Assembly: GCF_005221285.1 (NCBI RefSeq)
Contig: NZ_CP039886.1
Coordinates: 2,108,001 to 2,172,000, forward strand
Direction: 5' to 3'
Length of the DNA stretch: 64,000 bases
Source of the DNA: Neisseria flavescens
GTDB lineage: Bacteria > Pseudomonadota > Gammaproteobacteria > Burkholderiales > Neisseriaceae
The notes beneath the pieces were generated by a model, which was not told the origin of the DNA, searched no databases, and saw only the letters and a list, made by a program, of their open reading frames with translations. Of this stretch, positions 52,397-60,954 are shown in pieces (position 1 is the first letter of the stretch; every line of letters starts with the position of its first letter). A program made the position numbers and the translations under genes.

Positions 52397-54253
52397 CTAA
52401 TGACATTTTCTTACTGTAACAGAGCAATTTTTACATGGTTTTCTACGCTTTCCTGTCCTAACATTAGCAGCGGCAACCTCAAAATCTCCCATCTTGGCGC
52501 TTGGTCTTGCTTTTAGTGCTTTATTTAAAGCATTAACTTCAGCACAATTAGTAGTAGACCATTTTTCCATACTAGTTTTAGGTAATGCTTTTTTTAACTC
52601 TGGATGTACAACATCATTAAGTTTTCCACTCTCTCCATAAAAAATTCTTCCTGTTTTTTTATCTATAACAACTGCCACTGTTGTCGGATGTTTACTTACA
52701 GGCTCTGTTTTGCTTATTTGTCTTGCATATTGTTTGGCATGGACTTTAGCAGACTTTAATAGCCCAAATAAATCAACCCATATAGCGGTATTTGGTCCAA
52801 ACCAGTAGAGATTATCTTCCCCTAAAAGCCCAATCGGGTCCTGACTGATAAACCTACCGGTTTCAGGTTCGTAATAGCGGAAATAGTTATAGTGCAGCCC
52901 GGTTTCCCTATCGTAATACTGGTTTTGCAGTCTGAACGGCTGATGCGCGTGCTGATAGACACGCCCGTCCTTTTTCAGACGGCCCCAGGCGGTGTATTCG
53001 CCGTACCATAAGAGATTGCCGCGGATGTCGGTCATCTCGCGCGGTATGCCGATTTGGTCGTTGTGGAAATAGGCAAGGTATTGTGCTTCGTCTCGGTTGT
53101 TATGGAAGACTTGGGCTAAGGGTTCGTAGCTGTCTTGGTCGGTGTAGAGATAGGTGTAGCTGCCTTTGTAGGTGTACTCCTGAAGTAATCGTGTTCCGTC
53201 CCAGACGAAGTGGGTGCGTTTGGGGTCGGTGCTCGTCCAGGCGAGTTTGTCTTGGCGTTCTTTGGAAAGGCGTCTTCCGAACGGGTCGTAGGCATATTCC
53301 CAAATCTCGGTATTACCGGCGGGCTTTTTGATTTCGGCGCGGACGAGTTGGTTTTCTAAATCGTATCGGTAATATTGGTTTTCGCCGTTGGGCAGCTGGC
53401 GGTAGATCAGGTTGCCCAATGCGTCGTAGGTGTATTCGATGCCGTTGTATTCTTTGAGGCGGTTGCCGCTGCTAATGTTACTGCCTTTGCCCTTCCCTTC
53501 GGCTGTTTTGTCGGAAAGGATGTTGTGGGCGGGGTCGAAGGCGAAGGTTTCGCTGCGGCCGCTTTGGCTGTTGCGGGCTTCTAGAATGCGTCCGATTTTG
53601 TCGTAAACGTAATGGAGGACGCCGCTTCTTTGGTCGGCGCTTTGGATCAGGTTGCCGGCTTTGTCGTAGGCGTAGCGGCGGTTGACGGCGCCGCCGGCCA
53701 ACGGGTTTTGTTTGCCGTGATGCGTTTGTGTGCCGCTGCGGACGGTACGCTGGCTTTTCAGACGACCCATGGGGTCGTAGTCGTACAGGCTGCTGATGCC
53801 GCCCTGCGTCCTTTGGATTTCGCGGTGCAGTTTGTCGCGTTCGATGTCGGTGATGACTTCGCCGTCTAGGCTGATTTGGTGCAGGTGTCCGCTGCCGTAG
53901 TACAGGTAATCGATATGGCGGCCGTCGGGCAGGATGGTGCGGATGCGGTTGCCCAGCGGGTCGTATTGATAGCCTACGGTGGCGCTTTGGCCGTTGTGGA
54001 CGGTGGTTTCGCCGATGAGGCGGTCGAGTTCGTCGTAGGCGAGTTCGACGCTGCTGTGTCGGTTGCGGGCTTTGGTCAGGTTGCCGGTAATGGGGTCGTA
54101 TTCGAAACGGGTGCGGCTGATGCCTTCGTCTTTGCTTTGTCCGTTGCGGCCGGAGACTTTGCGGCTTTGTTTTTCGATCAGTTGGCCGAGGTTGTTGCGT
54201 TTGAACCGGTGGATGTGCCAAGTCTCGGGTCGGTCTTTCAGACGGCCCCTATG
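52397..54253 (-). pseudogene. Silent Rhs C-terminal cassette with YwqJ-type deaminase tip
   Basis: The frame is open for 618 codons from 54253 to 52397. It begins with a DUS read in frame (GRLKDRPETWHIHRFKRN) right after a stop and has no start until an internal ATG at 53770, itself part of a DUS (MGRLKSQ). Rhs repeats lead to the shell end (GRFISQDPIGLLGEDNLYWF). The tip, about 120 residues, has TTVAVVIDKKTGRIFYGESG, NCAEVNALNKAL and PCKNCSVT, the zinc-site motifs of YwqJ deaminases, which edit nucleic acids or nucleotides. Lacking a start and N terminus it is a silent store. Confidence 0.82.
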
Positions 54254-54406
54254 TTAACCGTCAATAAGATTGTTAAAGAGCAAATGTTTCAGACGACCTC
54301 AAAGAACGGATGGAGGCCGTCTGAAAAGCGGAAACCGCGTGCGTACGTTCCGCGCACACCTAACATCAGAATTGAAGGTTTGTGTGGGGCTACGGCTTGC
54401 TTTTTA
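54236..54406. repeat. Rhs cassette boundary repeat C
   Basis: Same blocks as A and B: GTTAACCGTCAATAAG, ATTGTTAAAGAGCAAATG, an inverted uptake pair (one AGGTCGTCTGAA, one AGGCCGTCTGAA), AACCGCGTGCGTACGT and GGGCTACGGCTTGCT. Confidence 0.8.
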
Positions 54407-54985
54407 CGCTTTTAAATTCCGGTGGTGAATTTTTTGAAATTCATCCGAAATAAAATCTCCAAATTCTGCAAATGATTCAATAGGTAAATTAAAGATTTCT
54501 GGTTTATAACGAATAAGCAGACTTAGGATATGATAATGACTTCTTGGTGTTTCACGTAATTCAATTCTTTCGAGTATTCTTTGTTTACCTTCCTTTTCAT
54601 CTATTTTTTGTGCAATAGAAAAATCCGCATTGTGAGCTACTCCTAAAGCAGGATTAATGGAAGTAATTTCACTTGGGGTTGGATCTTGGTAATTGGGATC
54701 TTGAGCAATTACCCGCCAGTCTGACTCTAGCTTTGATTCAAATAAGGTATGACAGTCTAAAACGGTTTTGAATAGAATTGGGTAATTCCCAGCATTTTTA
54801 TAATCAAATAGCTCAACTGGGCTTGAAGTAAACAAATCAAAAATCCCTACAGTGGCACCAAGCTTATTTTTAGCGATTATTCTACCGTAACCGAATAATT
54901 TATCAGCTATTTTAAAACAAAATAAATCACCATTCTTAAGATACCTATATAAAGTTTTGTTTTTTTCCCAATTAAATATTTTCAT
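54404..54985 (-). CDS. Orphan immunity protein, Imm26-like
   Basis: The 193-residue protein begins MKIFNWEKNKTLYRYLKNGD and has GDLFCFKIADKLFGYGRII, the hallmark start of Imm26-type immunity proteins, with an acidic C terminus. AAGGAAAAG lies 5-10 bases before the ATG at 54985, which decides against an ATG eight codons upstream. No toxin cassette is left upstream; the gene directly follows the broken MscS-like gene. It is AT-rich like the other immunity genes. Confidence 0.7.
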   Translation of the reverse strand: MKIFNWEKNKTLYRYLKNGDLFCFKIADKLFGYGRIIAKNKLGATVGIFDLFTSSPVELFDYKNAGNYPILFKTVLDCHTLFESKLESDWRVIAQDPNYQDPTPSEITSINPALGVAHNADFSIAQKIDEKEGKQRILERIELRETPRSHYHILSLLIRYKPEIFNLPIESFAEFGDFISDEFQKIHHRNLKA

Positions 54986-55034
54986 AATACTTTTCCTTCT
55001 CCATAGCATAGAGTGTTAAATTATCGGAAGATTT

Positions 55035-55283
55035 TTACAACCATTTTTGAGAATATGGTCTCTTCCAGCAACCATTGCTTTCTGTCTTAATGTTGCGGCT
55101 GAACACCAGAGAACGGCGTTTGTTTTCAATACTCAAATTCGGATGGCTGCGAAAATGCGCCGAGAGCAAGATGCTGCGCCCGGCAATGACGGCCACAATC
55201 ATCACCACCGACATCAAAGCCGATTTGATGATTTCTTCACGGACAGGCAAAGCGTTTAGCCATTCCTGTATGGTGTTCCACAT
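55035..55283 (-). pseudogene. MscS-type mechanosensitive channel, truncated N terminus
   Basis: The 82-codon frame begins MWNTIQEWLNALPVREEIIK with a first membrane helix (SALMSVVMIVAVIAGRSILL) and a basic segment KRRSLVFSRNI, as in small MscS-family channels of Neisseria recalled from memory. After RNI the sequence (KTESNGCWKRPYSQKW) is unrelated and stops. The rest of the channel is missing where the Rhs island begins. Confidence 0.6.
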
Positions 55284-55304
55284 AATGCTGTTTCCTTTCC
55301 CTTT

Positions 55305-55799
55305 TTAGGCCGTCTGAAAACCCACGCGTTCAAAAATTTCTGCCGCACACGCTTCCGACACCGCAAACAAAGTTGCCACGCTGCCCAAAGCCCGTTGTGC
55401 TGCCACGCTCAAATCATCGCGGCACACTTCGCCCAGCCACTCAACCGGCCGCACCAGCGACATTTTTTCATCGTCCCATTGCGGACAATGCACAGCGCCG
55501 CCCGTAATCCTGCCGACCCGATAACGGCGCAAGGCAGGCGAGTAGGTCAGTACGGCATCTCCATCAGCCAATTCGTTGACAAACCGCCACATTTGAGCCG
55601 CGCCCGATTGCGCCGTTCTCAACTTTACATCCGGCACGGCCGAACGGTAAATATCCGTCAGTTCCTCACGGCCAAAACCCTTTGCCGCCGCTTCTGCCAG
55701 CATGGGCCAAGCCAGCGCCGCCACACCGCGCTCGAAAAATACGTCATAAAGCGCACCTTGTGTGCTGCGAACCATATAAAGTCTGGCTTGTTTTCCCAT
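55305..55799 (-). CDS. Stand-alone Mrr N-terminal/PUA-like domain protein
   Basis: The 164-residue protein (LYMVRSTQGALYDVFFERGVAALAW pattern, GDAVLTYSPALRRYRVGRITGG, RPVEWLGEVCRDDLSVAAQRALGS) resembles the N-terminal domain of Mrr-like restriction endonucleases, a PUA/EVE-like fold that reads modified bases. No nuclease domain follows. It could be a modified-base reader or the remainder of a restriction system. It lies 21 bases before the truncated channel gene on the same strand, with a single DUS between. Confidence 0.65.
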   Translation of the reverse strand: MGKQARLYMVRSTQGALYDVFFERGVAALAWPMLAEAAAKGFGREELTDIYRSAVPDVKLRTAQSGAAQMWRFVNELADGDAVLTYSPALRRYRVGRITGGAVHCPQWDDEKMSLVRPVEWLGEVCRDDLSVAAQRALGSVATLFAVSEACAAEIFERVGFQTA

Positions 55800-56089
55800 T
55801 GCAGTACCTGTTTGTTTGAAGAATCCATCCCTTTGTTTCCATGTTACCCGTTACGGCTGAAAAATTCGATATTTTGCATTGTCGGAAGGGTTTGAAGTTC
55901 TCGCTGAAAATAAATGAATTATAAATGAAAGGCCGTCTGAAAAAATAAAATAGGCTGAAATATTAACAGATGATATATCGTAACAATATATTAATAACTG
56001 TAAAATTTTTTATGTTTATATCAAAAAAAGATAAGATAAAAGAATCAATCGAGAAAGATTGCTATTCACTGAACATTAGGAGAGAAAAA
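55800..56089. other. Intergenic region before the His-rich protein
   Basis: It holds a single DUS near 55932 and AT-rich DNA (TGATATATCGTAACAATATATT) that probably contains the promoter of the His-rich gene. No gene is seen. Confidence 0.45.
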
Positions 56090-56425
56090 ATGACCTGCAA
56101 AACCCACGAACATCATGACCATGTCCACGGCGCAAACTGCGGCCACACTGCCATCAAACACGAAGGCCACGTCGATTATCTGCACGACGGCCACCTGCAC
56201 CATGAGCACAACGGCCACTACGACGAGCATGCATTGAGCGTCAATGAAACCAACCCTGACGGCTGTCATCCGGTTGACACCTGCCACGGCCACGTTCACA
56301 GCGAAGGTTGCGGCCACGAAACCGTACCGCACGGCGATCACGTTGACTACATCGTCAACGGCCGTCTGCACCACCAACACGGCGATCACTGCGACGACCA
56401 CGGCCCGGTTGAAATCGTTAAATAA
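56090..56425 (+). CDS. Histidine-rich metal-binding protein
   Basis: The 111-residue cytoplasmic protein has about 30 His plus Cys and acidic residues. It consists of two similar halves: each has GANCGHT/SEGCGHE, then a HVDYL/IVNG strand and a HLHHEHNGH or RLHHQHGDH cluster. It should bind zinc, nickel or copper as a store or chaperone. TAGGAGAGAAAAA precedes the ATG at 56090; an upstream ATG at 55970 would add 40 unrelated residues. A half-DUS and an intrinsic terminator follow. Confidence 0.8.
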   Translation: MTCKTHEHHDHVHGANCGHTAIKHEGHVDYLHDGHLHHEHNGHYDEHALSVNETNPDGCHPVDTCHGHVHSEGCGHETVPHGDHVDYIVNGRLHHQHGDHCDDHGPVEIVK

Positions 56426-56467
56426 AACTGTTTTTCAGACGGCCTTTAATATGGGGCTTCTATAGAA

Positions 56468-56493
56468 AAAGGGGGTGTATTTTCACCCCCTTT
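56468..56493 (+). terminator. Intrinsic terminator after the His-rich gene
   Basis: AAAGGGGGTG, loop, CACCCCCTTT. Confidence 0.85.
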
Positions 56494-56565
56494 GTTGTGG
56501 GCTACCTTTCCCTATTGGCCAAAGGCTTTGTGCAATAAACTTTTCAGATAACCGCTCTATACAAT

Positions 56566-56599
56566 AAGGCCGTCTGAACGTGTAGTTTCAGACGGCCTT
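56566..56599 (-). terminator. DUS hairpin terminator of dnaE
   Basis: AAGGCCGTCTGAA and its complement lie 6 bases past dnaE. Confidence 0.75.
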
Positions 56600-56604
56600 T
56601 AATT

Positions 56605-59600
56605 TTACCAATTCACACGAACAGCCCTGCTGCCGAGCAATGTTTCCAGTTCGTCAAACAAGGCAGTGCTTGGCGTTACCATCCATTTTGGCGCAATTTT
56701 CAATTTGCCTGATGCTTTGCCGTTGCTGTACGACAGTTGCAGTGGGATGTGCGACGTGTCGGGCAGGCGGTGGGTAGTGAGGATGGTAGCGAGGCGTTCG
56801 ATGTCGTGGCCAGGTGCGAGGGCGAGGCTGAGGCTGCGGGCGTAGCGTTCGCGCGCCATTTGCAGAGTCATGACTTGGTTTGCTATGATGCGCAGTCCGT
56901 CGCCACCGCCGTAGTCGTCGCGGCTGACTTTGGATTCGATAATCAGCACTTGGTCGGATTTGAGGTAGTCGGCACAGTTTTCCAGTGTGTGGCCGCTGAC
57001 CATGATTTCAATCTGTCCGCTCAAATCTTCGAGGCTGACGAAAGCGATTTTGCCGCGTTTGCCCATCATGGTGCGCACGGCGGTCACGAATCCGGCGAGG
57101 CGCACGCTGTCTTGCGGTTTCAGACGGCCTAATTTGGTCGGGGCGATTTGGCGGACTTCTTGGGCATACGGGCCGAACGGATGGCCGGAGAGGTAGAAGC
57201 CGATGACAGTTTTTTCTTCGGCGAGTTTTTCCGACTCGCTCCACATGGGCGTGTCGACGAGCCGCACCGGTTCGATAGCGTCTTCCATCATGTCGAAAAG
57301 TCCGCCCTGATTGGCGTTGGCTGCTTTTTGGTCGGCGTTGTTCATGGCTAGGTCGATGTTCGCCAAGAGCATGGCGCGGTTGGGTTCGATGCTGTCGAAC
57401 GCGCCGCCGCGTATCAGGGCTTCGAGGGTGCGGCGGTTCATGTGTTCTTTGCCGACGCGCTCGCAGAAGTCCAAGAGGCCCGTAAACTTGCCGCCGCTTT
57501 GCCGCGCGGCGGTGATGGATTCGACGGCGGCTTCGCCCGTGCCTTTAATCGCACCGAGTGCGTAGCGGATTTTCATGTTCGGATACGGCGTGAAGCAGTA
57601 GTCGGATTCGTTGATGTCGGGCGGCAGGAACTCGATGCCGTTGGCGCGGCAGTCGTCATAGAAATGTTTGAGCTGGTCGGTGTTGTCCAATTCAGACGAC
57701 ATGGTTGCCGCCATAAATTCGGCGGGATAATGGGCTTTGAGCCATGCGGTCTGATAGGAAATCAGGGCGTAGGCGGCGGCGTGGGATTTGTTGAAACCGT
57801 AGCCGGCGAATTTTTCCATGTAGTTGAAGATTTCGTCGGATTTTTCGCGAGAAATACCTTGTTTTGCCGCACCTTCGGCGAAGATTTCTCGGTGTTTCAC
57901 CATTTCTTCGGGTTTTTTCTTACCCATGGCGCGGCGCAACAAGTCTGCGCCGCCGAGCGAGTAACCGCCGATAATCTGCGCCGCCTGCATCACTTGTTCC
58001 TGATACACCATAATCCCGTAGGTCGGCGCGAGGATGCCTTCCAGCAGCGGGTGGATGTATTGGAATTCCTGACCCTTCATACGCGCGACGAAGTCGGGGA
58101 TGTTGTCCATCGGGCCTGGGCGGTAGAGCGATACGAAGGCAATCAGTTCTTCAAACTTGGTGGTGTGCGCCGTTTTCAGCATTTTTTTCATGCCGGTCGA
58201 CTCGAACTGGAAGACGGCGGTGGTGTTCGCATCGCGGAAGATTTGATAGGCGGCCTGGTCGTCGAGAGGAATTTTGCCGACATCGATGATGTCGCCGGTG
58301 GTGTTTTTGATGTTGTCCTGCGCCATTTCGATAATGGTCAGGTTGCGTAGGCCCAAAAAGTCGAATTTCACCAAACCCACGTCTTCCACGTCGCCCTTGT
58401 CGTACATGGATACGGGCGAGGCGGATTCGTCCGCCTGATACACGGGGCTGTAATCGGAAATCTTGCCCGGCGCAATCAACACGCCGCCTGCGTGCATACC
58501 CAAACCGCGCGTCAGGTCTTCCAGCTTTTTCGCCAGCGTAATCAGTTCGTCCGCTTCTTCCGCTTCGATTAATTCCTGAATCTGCGGCTCCGCCTTCATC
58601 GCGTCGTCCAAACCCAAAGGTTTGTTGGCTTCCAACGGAATCAGCTTGGACAGTTTGTCGCACAGCATAAACGGCAGTTCCAGCACACGCCCCACGTCGC
58701 GGATGACCGCTTTGGACGACATCGTGCCGAAGGTAACAATCTGGCTGACCGCCTCCGCGCCGTATTTCTCGCGCACATACTCAATCACGCGCCCCCGGTT
58801 GGATTGGCAAAAGTCCACGTCGAAGTCGGGCATAGAAACGCGTTCGGGGTTTAGGAAACGCTCGAACAGCAGCGCGTATTTGAGCGGATCAAGGTCGGTA
58901 ATCTTCAGCGAATACGCCACCAGCGAGCCCGCGCCCGAACCGCGCCCCGGCCCCACCGGACAGCCGTGCGTTTTCGCCCAGTTGATAAAGTCTTGTACGA
59001 TAAGGAAATAGCCGGGGAATTTCATCTGGATGATGATGTTTAACTCAAAATCCAGCCGTTTTTGATATTCCGGCATTTTTACCGCACGCTCCGCCTCGTC
59101 GGGATAAAGCTGAACCATGCGTTCCTGCAAGCCCTCATTGGAGAGTTTGATGAGATAGTCATCGAGTGATAAACCGTCCGGCGTGGGGAAGAGCGGCAGG
59201 AAGTTTTTGCCCAATGTGATGTGCAGGTTGCAGCGTTTGGCAATTTCTACCGTGTTTTCCAAGGCCTCGGGTAAATCGGCGAAACGTTCGGCCATCGTTT
59301 CCGGCGGAATGAAAAACTGGCCCGGCGTGAAATCGCACGGACGTTTTTTGTCCGTCAATACCCAGCCGCCCGCGATGCACACCCTCGCCTCGTGCGCGTT
59401 GAAATCGTCGCGGCTCATAAACTGCGTCGGATGCGTCGCCACTACCGGTAAGCCCAATTCTTCCGCCAGTTTCACGCTGCCCGAAACGCAAGCCTCCCAT
59501 TCGGGACGCTCGGGCAGGCGTTGCAACTCCAGATAAAACGCATCGGGAAACCACGCCGCATATTTCAACGCCGCCGCCCGCGCCGCGTCTTCGTTGCCGT

Positions 59601-60039
59601 TCAACAGATTCATGCCCACTTCGCCGTAATGCGCGCCGCTCAAACAAATCAAGCCACTGTTGTCGCCGTTTTCCAGCCATTCGGGATTGAGTTCCGCATG
59701 ATGGACATTGCGGTCTTTGCCGACATAAGCCGCCGTCAGAAGCTCGCTCAAGCGCAGATAGCCCGCATCGTTGCGGATAATCAGCATGGCGCGAAACGGC
59801 TTGTCGGGCGCATTCGGATTGCCTATCCATACGTCCGCCGCGCCGATGGGTTTAATCCCTGCGCCGCGGCAGGTTTTATAGAATTTCACCAAACCGAATT
59901 CGTTCATCAAATCGCTGATGCCCAAAGCAGGCAAACCGTATTCCTGCGCTTTGGCAATCAGTTTTTTAATCCGCACCATACCGTCGGTAATCGAAAACTC
60001 GGTATGCAGGCGCAGGGGGATGTAGGTCGGCTCGGTCAT
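56605..60039 (-). CDS. dnaE: DNA polymerase III alpha subunit
   Basis: The 1144-residue replicative polymerase has the N-terminal PHP domain (LRLHTEFSITDGMVRIKKL), the palm motifs GPGRGSGAGSLVAY and PDFDVDFCQSNRGRVIEYV with the catalytic Asp residues, the fingers and helix-hairpin-helix region (RTLEALIRGGAFDSIEPN), and a C-terminal OB fold (LAGFVTAVRTMMGKRGKIA). It copies DNA in the PolIII holoenzyme with DnaQ and DnaN. A CREE lies upstream. Confidence 0.98.
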   Translation of the reverse strand: MTEPTYIPLRLHTEFSITDGMVRIKKLIAKAQEYGLPALGISDLMNEFGLVKFYKTCRGAGIKPIGAADVWIGNPNAPDKPFRAMLIIRNDAGYLRLSELLTAAYVGKDRNVHHAELNPEWLENGDNSGLICLSGAHYGEVGMNLLNGNEDAARAAALKYAAWFPDAFYLELQRLPERPEWEACVSGSVKLAEELGLPVVATHPTQFMSRDDFNAHEARVCIAGGWVLTDKKRPCDFTPGQFFIPPETMAERFADLPEALENTVEIAKRCNLHITLGKNFLPLFPTPDGLSLDDYLIKLSNEGLQERMVQLYPDEAERAVKMPEYQKRLDFELNIIIQMKFPGYFLIVQDFINWAKTHGCPVGPGRGSGAGSLVAYSLKITDLDPLKYALLFERFLNPERVSMPDFDVDFCQSNRGRVIEYVREKYGAEAVSQIVTFGTMSSKAVIRDVGRVLELPFMLCDKLSKLIPLEANKPLGLDDAMKAEPQIQELIEAEEADELITLAKKLEDLTRGLGMHAGGVLIAPGKISDYSPVYQADESASPVSMYDKGDVEDVGLVKFDFLGLRNLTIIEMAQDNIKNTTGDIIDVGKIPLDDQAAYQIFRDANTTAVFQFESTGMKKMLKTAHTTKFEELIAFVSLYRPGPMDNIPDFVARMKGQEFQYIHPLLEGILAPTYGIMVYQEQVMQAAQIIGGYSLGGADLLRRAMGKKKPEEMVKHREIFAEGAAKQGISREKSDEIFNYMEKFAGYGFNKSHAAAYALISYQTAWLKAHYPAEFMAATMSSELDNTDQLKHFYDDCRANGIEFLPPDINESDYCFTPYPNMKIRYALGAIKGTGEAAVESITAARQSGGKFTGLLDFCERVGKEHMNRRTLEALIRGGAFDSIEPNRAMLLANIDLAMNNADQKAANANQGGLFDMMEDAIEPVRLVDTPMWSESEKLAEEKTVIGFYLSGHPFGPYAQEVRQIAPTKLGRLKPQDSVRLAGFVTAVRTMMGKRGKIAFVSLEDLSGQIEIMVSGHTLENCADYLKSDQVLIIESKVSRDDYGGGDGLRIIANQVMTLQMARERYARSLSLALAPGHDIERLATILTTHRLPDTSHIPLQLSYSNGKASGKLKIAPKWMVTPSTALFDELETLLGSRAVRVNW

Positions 60040-60135
60040 GGCAAAATCGGCGTGGACAATAAAAGGCGTATTGTAGCAGGGTTGGCAGCTAAAGGCCGTC
60101 TGAAAACTAAATGTAATGAGGTTGGATAAAGCAAA

Positions 60136-60242
60136 TATAGTGGATTAACTTTAAACCAGTACGGCGTTGCCTCGCCTTGTCGTACTATCTGTACTGTCTG
60201 CGGCTTCGTCGCCTTGTCCTGATTTAAATTTAATCCACTATA
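60136..60242. repeat. CREE, internally deleted form
   Basis: A 107-bp element bounded by TATAGTGGATTAAC and its complement, in the divergent gap between dnaE and the S4-domain gene. CREE ends can carry promoter or IHF-related signals. Confidence 0.92.
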
Positions 60243-60306
60243 AAACAGAAGGGGGCTTTCTTTCAGACGGCCATGTTAAAATATCGCCCTTATTGAAAAG
60301 GATTGA

Positions 60307-60543
60307 ATGATGGAAGCAACCGTCTATCTTGAAGACAACGAATACATCGCTTTATGCGACCTGTTAAAACTCGCCGGACTTGCCGAAAGCGGTGGACAGG
60401 CAAAAGCATTTATCGCCGAAGGGCTGGTGTTACGCAACGGCGAAACCGAAACCCGTAAAACCGCCAAAATACGCGGCGGCGAAGTGATTGAATTTGACGG
60501 CGCACGCTTGGAAATAGCCGATGGATACGATCCTGAAGAATAA
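60307..60543 (+). CDS. S4-like RNA-binding protein (YbcJ type)
   Basis: The 78-residue protein is a single S4-like domain (ALCDLLKLAGLAESGGQAKAF; GEVIEFDG) as in YbcJ, a small RNA-binding protein possibly linked to ribosomes. AAAAGGA lies 5 bases before two adjacent ATG codons (60307 and 60310). Its end overlaps the next gene by 23 bases. Confidence 0.9.
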   Translation: MMEATVYLEDNEYIALCDLLKLAGLAESGGQAKAFIAEGLVLRNGETETRKTAKIRGGEVIEFDGARLEIADGYDPEE

Positions 60544-60739
60544 AGCCGAAGCCATCTTGGGCGAGCCGCTTTTAGACGAACCTATCCGCCCCGAGTCGTG
60601 GGAATGTTGTGGCAGCGAGTGCGGCGATGCCTGTATTCAGACAATGTATTGGGCGGAAAAAGCACGCTATGATGCGCAACAGCGGAAATTGAAAGAAGCT
60701 GGTTGGACTGATGGTGAAGATGAGACAAAGGCCGTCTGA
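60521..60739 (+). CDS. Oxidoreductase-like domain protein
   Basis: The 72-residue protein has PESWECCGSECGDACIQTMYW, the Cys-rich signature of the oxidoreductase-like family (PF09791). The reaction is unknown. It overlaps the S4-domain gene in another frame and is translationally coupled with it. A DUS core overlaps its last codons. Confidence 0.85.
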   Translation: MDTILKNKAEAILGEPLLDEPIRPESWECCGSECGDACIQTMYWAEKARYDAQQRKLKEAGWTDGEDETKAV

Positions 60740-60837
60740 AAAAGGTTTAGTTGAATAAAACCATGCTTTTTAAGAATTTTCACTGATACGTCGTTGTTTT
60801 TAGTTTGCGACAAGAAAATAAAAAAACGCAATAAAAA

Positions 60838-60863
60838 AAGGGTATGCGTATACATACCCTTTG
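60838..60863 (-). terminator. Intrinsic terminator of engB
   Basis: AAAGGGTATG and CATACCCTTT form the stem; on the minus strand it is followed by TTTTTATTGCG. Confidence 0.8.
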
Positions 60864-60954
60864 AAAGTAAGATAGAAAACGGCATTATTGAAAAACAAAT
60901 GACGGAATAAGATTTGCGGTTGGTCAACTCATCTCATTTCGCCTTGTTTTACAA

